64,000 nucleotides of DNA from Gemmata palustris (GTDB lineage Bacteria; Planctomycetota; Planctomycetia; Gemmatales; Gemmataceae): contig NZ_JAGKQQ010000001.1 in NCBI RefSeq assembly GCF_017939745.1, positions 2,790,001-2,854,000 on the forward strand. Direction: 5' to 3'. The notes beneath the pieces are model-generated. The model made no database searches. It was not told the DNA's origin and saw only the letters and a list, made by a program, of their open reading frames with translations. Made by a program: the position numbers and the translations under genes. Numbering within the stretch: the stretch's first letter is position 1; each line of letters starts with the position of its first letter. Positions 8,942 through 16,840 of this stretch are shown here, piece by piece.

Positions 8942-10048
8942 TCACGGTGCTGTGGTGTCGAGCGACACGTCGAGTTGTTGCCCAACGAACAGCGGCGGGT
9001 TCGATACGTCGAGGGCGTAGATCACCTGGAGCACCCGCGTGTCCACGCGCTCGGTGTTCCCTCCGGTGAGCGACTTCTTGGGAACCACATACGGTTCCAC
9101 CCGGACGAACGACAGCGGGAACCGCGTGCCCGGCTCGCCGCGCGGCGACGCGGACCCGCGTGCCCCCGGTTTGAACCGGGCGATGTCGTTCTCGTCCACA
9201 TCGACGCGCACGTTCAGCCGGCCCACCGTGCCCAGCACGATAATTGCCTGCCCCGACGCGGCACTGACGTACTCGCCCGGTCGGACGCTCACCTGGAGCA
9301 CCCGAAACTCGACCAAGTCGCTCTCCGGAATTGGGTTGCGGGTGCGATCGGTTCCCGGTCGGCGCACGCGCGGCGCGGTCACGTGAAGGCGGTCCAGTTC
9401 GGTGCGCGTTTGGTCGCACTGTGCCCGGGCCTGCGTCAGCGCGGCGCGCGACACCGCGATATCGAACTTCCACGCCCCGGCGCGCGTCAAATCGAGCGCG
9501 GCCTCGGACTGGCGGAGTTGTGCCCGAGCCACCTCGACGGCCATTTGCCGCACCTCGAACGTTTCAGTGGCCCCAACCCCGCTGTCCGTTTCGCGCTTCG
9601 CACGCTCGAACTGCTTGAGCTTGTCGGTCAGGTTCGCCCGCGCTTCGAGCACTTTTGCTTCCAGCGGCGGAAGTTCCTCGCGCCGCGGCATTGCTTCCTG
9701 TTTTGCGAGTTGAGCAGCGGCACTGTCGCGTGCAGATTCGCGCACCGTAAGTTCGGCACTCATCTGTCGGTCGTCCAGGTCGAACAGCGGCTCGCCGGCG
9801 CGAATCCGGTCCTCCACGCGCACGTGAACCGCTTTCACCACTCCGGGAACGTGCGTGCCGACGGCGATGTTCTCCGTCTCCGGCTCGACGATCCCCGCCC
9901 CGGCCACTTGCTTGCCGAACGGCGACGTGCCCGGTTCCACCGGGGGGCTCACCGGCGGCGGCTTCTGCTGCGCCTTCGTCATCTGAAGGACCGCGAACGA
10001 GAACGCCACCACCGAGAGCGCGGGCAACAGGTATCGAATGACCACCAC
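8942..10048 (-). CDS. HlyD-family periplasmic adaptor of an ABC exporter
   Basis: 368 residues. An N-terminal membrane helix (about 5-22) is followed by a Pro-rich stretch, a lipoyl/biotinyl-like half motif (GIVEPETENIAVGTHVPGVV), a long coiled-coil hairpin (about residues 105-215) and the beta-barrel part. This is the membrane-fusion protein that links the inner-membrane ABC transporter to the outer membrane or exterior. It follows the ATPase gene by 14 nt. GGAGG precedes two GTG codons (10048, 10045), either of which could be the start. The set resembles DevBCA and YbhG-type exporters; the substrate is unknown. Confidence 0.88.
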   Translation of the reverse strand: MVVIRYLLPALSVVAFSFAVLQMTKAQQKPPPVSPPVEPGTSPFGKQVAGAGIVEPETENIAVGTHVPGVVKAVHVRVEDRIRAGEPLFDLDDRQMSAELTVRESARDSAAAQLAKQEAMPRREELPPLEAKVLEARANLTDKLKQFERAKRETDSGVGATETFEVRQMAVEVARAQLRQSEAALDLTRAGAWKFDIAVSRAALTQARAQCDQTRTELDRLHVTAPRVRRPGTDRTRNPIPESDLVEFRVLQVSVRPGEYVSAASGQAIIVLGTVGRLNVRVDVDENDIARFKPGARGSASPRGEPGTRFPLSFVRVEPYVVPKKSLTGGNTERVDTRVLQVIYALDVSNPPLFVGQQLDVSLDTTAP

Positions 10049-10062
10049 ACACCTCCGTTCGG

Positions 10063-10776
10063 TTACGCGGGGACCGCGTGCGGTCGGGTTTCTACTTTTT
10101 CAATGCGTCCGTCGGCCATCGAAACGATGCGGTCGCCGAAGTCGTACACGCGGCTGTCGTGGGTCACCACCACCACCGCGCGATCGGGCTGAACGGCGAC
10201 TTCCCGGATCAGTTCCATCACGGTGCGGCCGCTGGACGCATCGAGCGCCGCAGTGGGTTCATCGCACACCAGGAGCCGCGGGTGGTGGACCAGCGCACGG
10301 GCGATCGCGACCCGCTGCTGTTGCCCGCCGGAGAGTTGGTTCGGGTACGAGTTCAACCGTGCGCCCAACCCGACCGCGGTGAGCAACTCACCGGCCCGCG
10401 CCACCGCCTTCGCGCGGCTCCATCCGGCAATAAGCAACGGAACGCACGCATTTTCCGCCGCGGTGAGGGCGGGGAGCAGGTTGTACTGCTGGAACACGAA
10501 CCCGATGTTGTCGCCGCGGAACCGCACCTTGCGCCCGTTGCGCATGAGGGTCAGGTTCTGGCCCAGCACGTCCACTTCTCCGCGCGTCGCGTCGAGCAAC
10601 CCCGCGACGACCGAAATGAGCGTCGTCTTGCCACACCCGGACGGGCCGACGAGGAGTACCAGTTCGCCGTAAGGCAGGTCCAGGGTGATGTCGGCCAGCG
10701 CCACGGTCTTCGTGTCACCGGTGCCGAACTCCTTGGTCACCCCGCGGAGGGCAATTGCGGCTTCGGTCGCGGTCAT
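10063..10776 (-). CDS. ABC transporter ATP-binding protein (LolD/MacB/DevA type)
   Basis: 237 residues with Walker [10 protein letters not shown], signature LSGGQQQR, Walker [13 protein letters not shown] and the switch His in VVTHD, all in standard order and spacing. It powers the exporter formed with the FtsX-type permease upstream and the HlyD adaptor downstream. The reading frame is open for a further 44 codons upstream, but that stretch reads through the 31-bp repeat at 10830-10860, so the ATG at 10776, with GAGG 9 nt before it, is chosen. An ATG three codons upstream (10785) is the alternative. Confidence 0.92.
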   Translation of the reverse strand: MTATEAAIALRGVTKEFGTGDTKTVALADITLDLPYGELVLLVGPSGCGKTTLISVVAGLLDATRGEVDVLGQNLTLMRNGRKVRFRGDNIGFVFQQYNLLPALTAAENACVPLLIAGWSRAKAVARAGELLTAVGLGARLNSYPNQLSGGQQQRVAIARALVHHPRLLVCDEPTAALDASSGRTVMELIREVAVQPDRAVVVVTHDSRVYDFGDRIVSMADGRIEKVETRPHAVPA

Positions 10777-10829
10777 GGGCGGCATCCTCGGGCCGACTGG
10801 TGTGTTTGTTCGCACGGCCGGTGTATTGT

Positions 10830-11020
10830 CCGGAGAGTAGTCCGCTCGCTCCGCGAGCGGGTCTTCGGCGCCAGCGTTATTAGGTGCGTCCTCTAGTTCG
10901 GGAGCCAACCGCTCGCGGAGCGAGCGGACTACTCTCCGGGGCTTCGACTTCCTGTGCTACAGGTGCGGCGCTCCGACTCGGGGGAGCAACCGCTCGCGGA
11001 GCGAGCGGACTACACTCCGG
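10830..11020. repeat. three copies of a 31-bp palindrome-containing repeat
   Basis: The unit CCGCTCGCGGAGCGAGCGG followed by ACTACTCTCCGG occurs at 10909-10939 and 10990-11020 (30 of 31 identical) and in exact inverted orientation at 10830-10860. Each unit contains the palindrome CGCTCGCGGAGCGAGCG. The array fills most of the 254-bp gap between the permease and ATPase genes of one operon. Confidence 0.9.
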
Positions 11021-11030
11021 ACACCGCCTG

Positions 11031-12188
11031 TTACCGGAACACGACCGCGGGTTCGAGAACCAGCACGCGGCGCAGGCTCACGGCGGCGGAGATCGTGATG
11101 ATGACGGCCACCGCCCCCGCCGTAATCGCGAGCACCTGCCACGGGAAGTGGAACGCGGGCGGCGCGTTCGTCACCACGCGCTCGAACACGTACCCGAACA
11201 GTGCGGCGCCACCGACGCCGAGTCCGTACCCGATCGTGCCGACGACGATCGCCTGGAGCATAATCATCTGCACCAGGCGCAGGTTGCTCACGCCCATCGC
11301 CTTGAGCGAACCGAACTGCTTCAGGTTCTCGACCGTGAACAAGTAGAACGTCTGCCCGGCGATCGCGCACCCGACGAAGAACCCCAGCGCCACGGTGATG
11401 CCGAAGTTGATCGGGATACCGGTCCGCTTCAGGTAGTAGCCGATGGTGGTCCAGAAGAACTGCTCGTCGGTCAGCGCGCGCAGGTCGCCGGTCTGTTCCT
11501 CGATCCGCGAGCACAGTGTTTCTGGAGTAATGCCGTCTTCGGCCTTCGCCAAAATGAAGGTCAGCGTTTTCCGTTCCTGGGGGACGTATTTAACCGCTTG
11601 TGTGTAGGTGCAGTACAGGATCGGGAAGGTCTGGAACGTCGGGTTGCACTTCGCCAGGCCGACGATCACCGCGCGCTTGTCGTTCATCTCGATCGTCTTG
11701 CCCGGGCGGAACGGTTCCTTCCCGTAGAGGTAGCGCCAGCCGAACTCGTCCATGATGACCGCGTCCGGTCGGCGCAGGTCTTCCAGCTTGCCGTGGAGCA
11801 GCTTCCCCTGTTCGAGCGCCGGGGCGCCGACCAGCGTGGCGTCGTCCACGCCGAGGATGATGACCTGTTGGAAGTTGCCGTCGTCGAGCCGGGCGCGGCC
11901 CATGCCCTTGTACAGCCGCACGGCCCAGCGCACGCCCTCGACCCCGCGGACCCGGTACAGAGCGTTTTCCGAGAGCGGCTTGGTGTCGTCCACGAACTGC
12001 ACGTTCCGGTCCATCACCCACAGGTCCGCGCCCTGGATGTCGCGGATCTGGCTCGTGGTGTTCCGCATCAGCCCGCAGAAGATCGCGCTCTGCTGGGCCA
12101 TCAGGAGCGCGGCGAAGCTCACACCGAACACGATGCCGAGGTACTTCGCCTTGTCCCCGGTCAGCATCTTGAGCGCGACCCAGTTCAT
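11031..12188 (-). CDS. ABC transporter permease, FtsX/DevC type
   Basis: 385 residues: an N-terminal membrane helix (about 15-37), a periplasmic MacB-PCD-like domain to about residue 260, then three helices near residues 265-290, 310-340 and 355-380. This is the topology of DevC/MacB-type permeases, which work as dimers with a separate ATPase. It lies 48 nt downstream of the TetR gene and upstream of the ATPase and HlyD genes, so the four form an operon interrupted only by the 31-bp repeat array. Its last codons end 10 bp from that array. Confidence 0.9.
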   Translation of the reverse strand: MNWVALKMLTGDKAKYLGIVFGVSFAALLMAQQSAIFCGLMRNTTSQIRDIQGADLWVMDRNVQFVDDTKPLSENALYRVRGVEGVRWAVRLYKGMGRARLDDGNFQQVIILGVDDATLVGAPALEQGKLLHGKLEDLRRPDAVIMDEFGWRYLYGKEPFRPGKTIEMNDKRAVIVGLAKCNPTFQTFPILYCTYTQAVKYVPQERKTLTFILAKAEDGITPETLCSRIEEQTGDLRALTDEQFFWTTIGYYLKRTGIPINFGITVALGFFVGCAIAGQTFYLFTVENLKQFGSLKAMGVSNLRLVQMIMLQAIVVGTIGYGLGVGGAALFGYVFERVVTNAPPAFHFPWQVLAITAGAVAVIITISAAVSLRRVLVLEPAVVFR

Positions 12189-12236
12189 GTGTCACCCGTC
12201 ACAGGTCGTGTGATCGAACGTCGGAACGGCTCTCGG

Positions 12237-12929
12237 TCACTTCTTGGCCTTCGACTTGCGGGTCGTTGCCGCGCCCGCACTCGATTCACCGATCGGGTCC
12301 GCGTGCCCCAGCGCCGCGAGCGAGAACCGGATCACGTGGTCCGCGACCGCCGTCGCATCGAGTGCGGCCACCGCTTCCTTACCGAAGATCAGTTCGGAAA
12401 CCGGGCGGTTCTGCCGGTAGAAGAGGCACTGGCCGATGACACTGAACCCGGTCATGAGCAAGTTCTGTTCGTCGAGGTGCGGGAGCAGCTCTCGGAGGAT
12501 CGCTCGCAGCGCGAACGCAACGGGCTGAATGAACTCGGAGACAACGACGTGGGCCGCTTTACCCGGGTCGGCCATCTCGCGCATCATCAACTTCATGGCC
12601 GACGCGCTGGCCGGGGTGTGCATCCGGGTAACCATCTCGCGGATGAACACACGCAGTTTTTCGACCGGCGGGGCGTCCGCCGGGATCGGGAACGAGTCCA
12701 TCCGCGCCGCACAGACGTGTGCCCGCTTCACGCACTCGACGTACAGCTTTTCCTTGTCGCCGAAGTAGTAATTGACGGCCGCGATGTTGGCCCCGGCCGT
12801 GCGGCATATGTCGCGCACGGTGGCCCCCTCGAACCCGCGCTCGGCGAACGCATCCTGCGCGGCCGCGAGCAGGCGCTCGCGGGCGTCGGCTTCGTCGTCG
12901 GGGGGCGCGGACACGGGATCGGGTGTCAT
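12237..12929 (-). CDS. TetR/AcrR transcriptional regulator, CecR (YbiH)-like
   Basis: 230 residues. The N-terminal helix-turn-helix is clear (AFAERGFEGATVRDICRTAGANIAAVNYYFGDKEKLY), and the C-terminal ligand domain has the length and features of the CecR/DUF1956 group. In E. coli, CecR controls the ybhGFSR exporter genes, which also comprise an HlyD protein, an ATPase and permeases, so the gene content here is parallel. It is the first gene of the minus-strand operon and has an inverted repeat just upstream (12947-12995), consistent with self-repression relieved by a ligand. No good Shine-Dalgarno sequence precedes its ATG. Confidence 0.9.
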   Translation of the reverse strand: MTPDPVSAPPDDEADARERLLAAAQDAFAERGFEGATVRDICRTAGANIAAVNYYFGDKEKLYVECVKRAHVCAARMDSFPIPADAPPVEKLRVFIREMVTRMHTPASASAMKLMMREMADPGKAAHVVVSEFIQPVAFALRAILRELLPHLDEQNLLMTGFSVIGQCLFYRQNRPVSELIFGKEAVAALDATAVADHVIRFSLAALGHADPIGESSAGAATTRKSKAKK

Positions 12930-12946
12930 CGGAGGCCGCGGATGTT

Positions 12947-12995
12947 AAACAAGCGTTTCAATCGATTGATTGGAAGATATCAAACGTTTGTTTCA
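12947..12995. promoter_or_regulatory. putative TetR operator
   Basis: Two half-sites, AAACAAGCGTTTCA (12947-12960) and AAACGTTTGTTTCA (12982-12995), flank an AT-rich centre. The second contains the perfect palindrome CAAACGTTTG, and AAACAAGCGTTT pairs with AAACGTTTGTTT as an inverted repeat with one mismatch. The site lies 18-66 nt upstream of the TetR gene start, where a promoter would be. Confidence 0.6.
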
Positions 12996-13123
12996 TGTCA
13001 ATCGGGAAATTCCAAAAGGTGGACGGCTCTCGCCCGCGCACGGTCGGGGCGCGTTATCTGCGGCCCGGGGCGCGGGGTGTTGATAAAATGTGAAGACCTG
13101 CCTACCATTCGGAGACTCCTCTC

Positions 13124-14827
13124 GTGCGCTTGTTCTCCCTCCTCGCTGCCATCTTGCTCGCGCTTCTGCTCCTCGCGCCAGACACCGTGGCCGAAGAGCC
13201 CGCGCGCCCGCGGCTCGTCGTGCTGGTCTACTTCGACCAGTTCCGCGGCGATTACCTCGAGCGCTGGAAGGACGAGTTCGGGGAGGGAGGGTTCGACCGC
13301 ATCACCGGGGACGGCGCGTGGTTCCTGAACTGCCACTACCCCTACGCCTACACGGTTACCGCCGCGGGGCATGCGTCGGTCGCCACCGGGTGCGCGCCGG
13401 CCGTTCACGGCGTCATCGGGAACGACTGGTACGAGCGCTCCGTTGGGAAGTCCGTCAACTGCGTCGGGTCCGATCGCCACGAACAGGTTCCGGTGCGGAC
13501 GCTCGAGGGCGCCGATAACGACGAGAAGAAGGGCGCGAAGGGCGGTGTGTCCCCGGACCGCATGCTTAAGCCGACTATCGCCGACGCCATCAAGTTGGGC
13601 ACCGATGGGAAGGGAAAGGTCGTTGCGCTGTCGCTCAAGAACCGCGGCGCAGCGCTCCCGGGCGGGCGGGCACCGGACGCCTGTTACTGGATGGACGGCG
13701 GAACCGGCCTGTTCGTCACGTCCACGTACTACCGCGAGGTGCTGCACCCGTGGGTCGCGGAGTTCAACAAGACCAAGCCCGCCGAGCGCTGGCGCGGCAA
13801 GACGTGGGACCGGTTCCGCACCGACCTCGATTACGCCAAGTTGAGCGGCCCGGACGACATCGCGGGTGAGAGCAAGGGCGCCGCGGGCCAGGGGCGCGTG
13901 TTCCCGCACCCGTTCGAGCCGAAAGACCCGAAGACGAAGCCCGCGTACCTGAGCGCGGTCTATACCTCGCCGTTCGGGAACGAGTTGCTCCTCGATCTCG
14001 CCGAAAAAGCGATCGCGGCCGAGGGCCTCGGGACGGACGACGCCCCCGATTTGCTGTCGCTGAGCTTCTCATCGAACGACGCAGTCGGCCACGCCTGGGG
14101 GCCGGATTCACAGGAAGTGCTCGACGTGACGCTGCGCTCGGACCGCATCATGAAGCGGCTCCTGGACGTGCTCGATGCGAAGGTGGGGCGCGGGAAGTAC
14201 GTTCTGGCGATGACGGCCGATCACGGCATCTGCCCGCTCCCGGAAGTGAGCCGCAAGCAGGGCAAGGACGCGGCCCGCGTGCAGCCCGCGCTCGCGGCGA
14301 AGGTCGAGGCGTTCCTGGTCGAGAAGTACGGGAAGGGCGCTGCGAAGTGGGTGGAGGCCGCGTCCGGTCCGTGGCTGTACCTGAACGCGAAGGCGGTGAA
14401 AGCGGCCGGGGTCAAACAGGCGGATGTTGAGGAGGAACTGGCCCGGTGGCTGGTGAAGCGCGACGGAGTGGAGGCCGCGTACACTCGAACGAGCCTCGTC
14501 GCGGGCGCCGGCCCCGTGGACGCAACGGGGCAGATGGTCGCGCGGTCGTTCCGTGCGGAGCGGAGCGGCGACGTGTACGTCCTGTTGAAGCCGTACCACC
14601 TCCCGACCGCGGTCCTCGATACGGGCACGACGCACGGGAGCCCGTGGGAGTACGACACGCACGTCCCGCTGGTCGTCTACGGCGCGGGCGTGACCCCGGG
14701 CATGCGCAAGGAGCGCGTGACCCCGCTCGCGATGGCCGCGATCCTGTCGACGGCCGCGGGGGTGAAGCCCCCGACCGGGGCGACCGCGCCCGTACCGACC
14801 GGGCTGTTTACCCCCGTGCGGAAGTGA
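13124..14827 (+). CDS. alkaline phosphatase-superfamily protein, PafA-like
   Basis: 567 residues with a signal peptide. The core motifs of the two-zinc type I phosphodiesterase/PafA group are visible: metal ligand Asp38 in VYFDQFRGD, the probable nucleophile Thr79 in TVTAAGH, SNDAVGHAWGPDS and TADHG. It should hydrolyse phosphate monoesters in the periplasm; diesterase activity cannot be excluded. The start is a GTG that places the signal sequence MRLFSLLAAILLALLLL first. It is divergent from the TetR operon and is followed by a 630-bp repeat-filled spacer. Confidence 0.88.
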   Translation: MRLFSLLAAILLALLLLAPDTVAEEPARPRLVVLVYFDQFRGDYLERWKDEFGEGGFDRITGDGAWFLNCHYPYAYTVTAAGHASVATGCAPAVHGVIGNDWYERSVGKSVNCVGSDRHEQVPVRTLEGADNDEKKGAKGGVSPDRMLKPTIADAIKLGTDGKGKVVALSLKNRGAALPGGRAPDACYWMDGGTGLFVTSTYYREVLHPWVAEFNKTKPAERWRGKTWDRFRTDLDYAKLSGPDDIAGESKGAAGQGRVFPHPFEPKDPKTKPAYLSAVYTSPFGNELLLDLAEKAIAAEGLGTDDAPDLLSLSFSSNDAVGHAWGPDSQEVLDVTLRSDRIMKRLLDVLDAKVGRGKYVLAMTADHGICPLPEVSRKQGKDAARVQPALAAKVEAFLVEKYGKGAAKWVEAASGPWLYLNAKAVKAAGVKQADVEEELARWLVKRDGVEAAYTRTSLVAGAGPVDATGQMVARSFRAERSGDVYVLLKPYHLPTAVLDTGTTHGSPWEYDTHVPLVVYGAGVTPGMRKERVTPLAMAAILSTAAGVKPPTGATAPVPTGLFTPVRK

Positions 14828-14839
14828 TGCCAAGTCGCG

Positions 14840-14951
14840 TTGATTGGTGATGTTCTGTAGCCGCGCTGTGAGGCCGGGGAGCCACGGATTGGGGGCGTCC
14901 CGGCCGCACAACAGATTGCAAACGTGGATAGCACTGGGGAGCGAACCGGTG
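14840..14951 (-). repeat. 112-bp dispersed repeat, copy B
   Basis: The reverse complement matches copy A (8718-8829) end to end, with the same terminal motifs CACCGGTTCGCTCCCCAG and GGCTACAGAACATCACCAATCAA and the same 112-bp length. The interior is more divergent than the ends and the TATCCACGTTTGCAAT core. Confidence 0.85.
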
Positions 14952-14955
14952 TTTT

Positions 14956-15094
14956 GGTTGTGCCCTCTCCCCTTGCGGGAGAGGGCCGTCGCGCTTCGCG
15001 GCGGGGTGAGGGGTTGCTCCCACACGCCGGGGCCACCCCTCACCCGGTTCGCAAAGCCTCACCGCCCTCTCCCGCAAGGGGAGAGGGCACAACC
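14956..15094. repeat. perfect 31-nt inverted repeat with 77-nt spacer
   Basis: The arm at 14956-14986, whose core is CCCTCTCCCCTTGCGGGAGA, and its exact complement at 15064-15094 flank a spacer that contains a second similar pair of motifs (GGGGTGAGGGGTTGC and CACCCCTCACCCGG). Each arm is itself partly palindromic. This kind of 'ccctctcccctt' hairpin is a common intergenic repeat in high-GC bacteria. Confidence 0.88.
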
Positions 15095-15098
15095 CAAG

Positions 15099-15148
15099 TA
15101 CCGGCGCGCCCACGTTTGCAATCTGTTGACAGGGGCCGGCTACAGAAG
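15099..15148 (+). repeat. 112-bp dispersed repeat, truncated copy C
   Basis: It shares CCACGTTTGCAATCTGTTG and GCCGGCTACAGAA with copy B in the opposite orientation, with the middle part missing. Together with copy B it closes the large palindrome around the 31-nt arms. Confidence 0.7.
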
Positions 15149-15457
15149 AACGACTCTTCCATGCGATCTGCTCTCATCACCCGTGAACCGATCGCTCTAC
15201 ACTTCCACGTCCGGGCGCCTGACCACATTGTGTCCTTGCGCGGGCAAATTATGCGCACGCCCGAGTCGCTATACTTCACGAAGCGAAGACGCGAACGAAT
15301 TTAAAACCGCCCGACCCGCTTGAAGGCGTTGGTCGCCTCGCTACTGCGTTTATCATCAACGACGACCGAGTTTGCTCAGCTCCGGACGCCCTCTCTCGTC
15401 CCGCAATGCAGCTCTCGACTGGTTCTTCTTTGTCACCTTCTGCACCCGGAGTGCCGT

Positions 15458-16363
15458 ATGAACCGGCGGACCCGCCGCGCGTTTACGCTGATCGAGTTGT
15501 TGGTCGTGATTGCGATCATCGCGATCCTGATCGGGCTGCTACTCCCCGCCGTCCAAAAAGTGCGCGAAGCCGCAGCCCGGATGAAATGCACCAACAACCT
15601 GAAGCAACTCGGGTTGGGGCAGCACAACCACGAGTCGTCGTTCGGCTACTTCTCCGGTTCGCTGGACAAGAACCCGCCGGCCGAGCGGTCGTGGAGCATT
15701 CCGCTGCTCCCGTATGTGGAACAGCAGGCGCTGTTCAGCATGTACGACCAGACCCGCCCCTGGTTCGACCCGCCCGCGACGAGCAAGAACCAGGCGGTCA
15801 TCTCGGCACAATTGTCCGTGATGATGTGCCCGTCGTCTCCCGTCCCCAATCGGCTCCAAACCGGGGTCACCGATAAGGGCAAGGCGTTCACCTGTTGGGC
15901 CGGCGATTACGCTTCCTGCCGACAAGTGAAAGCGGACATTGTCGCCGCGGGCATCGTCCCGGTGGCCGGCGACGGGTTGCTCGGCAAGGACGTGAACCGC
16001 AAGCCGCTCGAAGTGACCGACGGGCTGTCGAACACGATCATGTTCGGGGAGCGGGCCGGCGGACCGCAACCGTATGTCAACGGCAAGCCGAACACCGCGG
16101 TCGCGCCCGGCAGCGGGTACGGGTGGGGCGCGCGGGCCAACTACATCCAGTTGTCGGGGTACCTGAGCGACGGGGTGACCGCGCCCGGGCCGCGCGTCAT
16201 GAACGCGAACAACGACGAGTTCTACAGCTTCCACACCGGTGGCGGGAATTTTTGCTTCGGCGACGGCTCGGTGCGGTTCGTCCGCGAGAGCGTTACGGCC
16301 CCGACGTTCGCCGCGCTCCTGACCGCGATGGCGGGCGAGGTCGTTGCGTCGAACGATTACTGA
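15458..16363 (+). CDS. DUF1559 protein with prepilin-type N-terminus
   Basis: 301 residues. The N-terminus ([20 protein letters not shown], then [14 protein letters not shown]) is a classic type IV prepilin/pseudopilin cleavage and helix segment. The rest is the DUF1559 domain that is greatly expanded in planctomycetes, ending with [17 protein letters not shown], the H-x9-DG motif. It should be processed by a prepilin peptidase and anchored in or exported through a type II/IV pilus-like system. The role of the family is unknown. The ATG at 15458 has GGAG 6 nt upstream and puts the prepilin signal at the start. It heads a three-gene operon. Confidence 0.93.
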   Translation: MNRRTRRAFTLIELLVVIAIIAILIGLLLPAVQKVREAAARMKCTNNLKQLGLGQHNHESSFGYFSGSLDKNPPAERSWSIPLLPYVEQQALFSMYDQTRPWFDPPATSKNQAVISAQLSVMMCPSSPVPNRLQTGVTDKGKAFTCWAGDYASCRQVKADIVAAGIVPVAGDGLLGKDVNRKPLEVTDGLSNTIMFGERAGGPQPYVNGKPNTAVAPGSGYGWGARANYIQLSGYLSDGVTAPGPRVMNANNDEFYSFHTGGGNFCFGDGSVRFVRESVTAPTFAALLTAMAGEVVASNDY

Positions 16364-16399
16364 CCCCGCGCCCACCTCGGATCTCAAGAGGGTTCACGA

Positions 16400-16840
16400 A
16401 TGCGGTTCCGTTTCGGGCGAGCGGTCGTCCTCGCACTGATTGCCCTCGCACCATCGGCGTGCGAGAAGAAAGAAACCCGCGTACCGGTCTACCCGGTGAG
16501 CGGAAAGGTGCTCGTGGGGGGGAAACCGGTCGCGGGCGTGATGATCGTGCTGCACGCGGCCGACGGCACCCAACCGGCCCCGGCGAAGCCGAACGCGAAG
16601 ACCGCGGCCGACGGGACGTTCCGCCTCTCGAGCTACGACCCGCAGGACGGCGCGCCCGCGGGCACTTACGCGGTCACGCTGTTCTGGTTCAAGAACAACC
16701 CGGACGACGACGGCTCGGCGGACCGGTTTAAGGGCAAGTACGCGAACCCGGAAAAGCCGGCTCGCACGGTGACGATCACGGCCGGTCCCAACGAACTGCC
16801 GGTCTTCGAGTTGACGCGCCCCGACGGAGCCACGGGATGA
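16400..16840 (+). CDS. lipoprotein with carboxypeptidase-regulatory-like domain
   Basis: 146 residues. The signal peptide ends in a lipobox (LAPSAC). The mature part (VYPVSGKVLVGGKPVAGVMIVLH...TAADGTFRLSSYD...GTYAVTLFW) is a single Ig-like 'regulatory' beta-sandwich like those in many planctomycete lipoproteins. Such genes commonly sit next to DUF1559 genes in this phylum. It lies 36 nt after the first DUF1559 gene and overlaps the second by 4 nt, so translation is probably coupled. Its partner or ligand is unknown. Confidence 0.85.
   Translation: MRFRFGRAVVLALIALAPSACEKKETRVPVYPVSGKVLVGGKPVAGVMIVLHAADGTQPAPAKPNAKTAADGTFRLSSYDPQDGAPAGTYAVTLFWFKNNPDDDGSADRFKGKYANPEKPARTVTITAGPNELPVFELTRPDGATG

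Larger units (their letters stand above)
14828..15457. other. intergenic repeat island
   Basis: There is no gene. From left to right it holds an inverted copy of the 112-bp repeat (14840-14951), a 31-nt arm (14956-14986), a spacer, the complementary arm (15064-15094) and a partial copy of the 112-bp repeat in the opposite direction (15099-15148). Together these make one imperfect palindrome of about 300 bp. The remaining 300 bp up to the next gene show nothing recognisable beyond the presumed promoter and a GGAG ribosome site. Confidence 0.75.

Noticed and set aside
10830-11020. CRISPR-like array of 31-bp units
   Set aside because: Only three copies, one of them inverted, with unequal spacing and no cas genes.
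10884-13328. Plus-strand frame of 814 codons across the efflux operon
   Set aside because: Antisense to three well-recognised genes; composition is His/Arg/Glu-rich as in other shadow frames.
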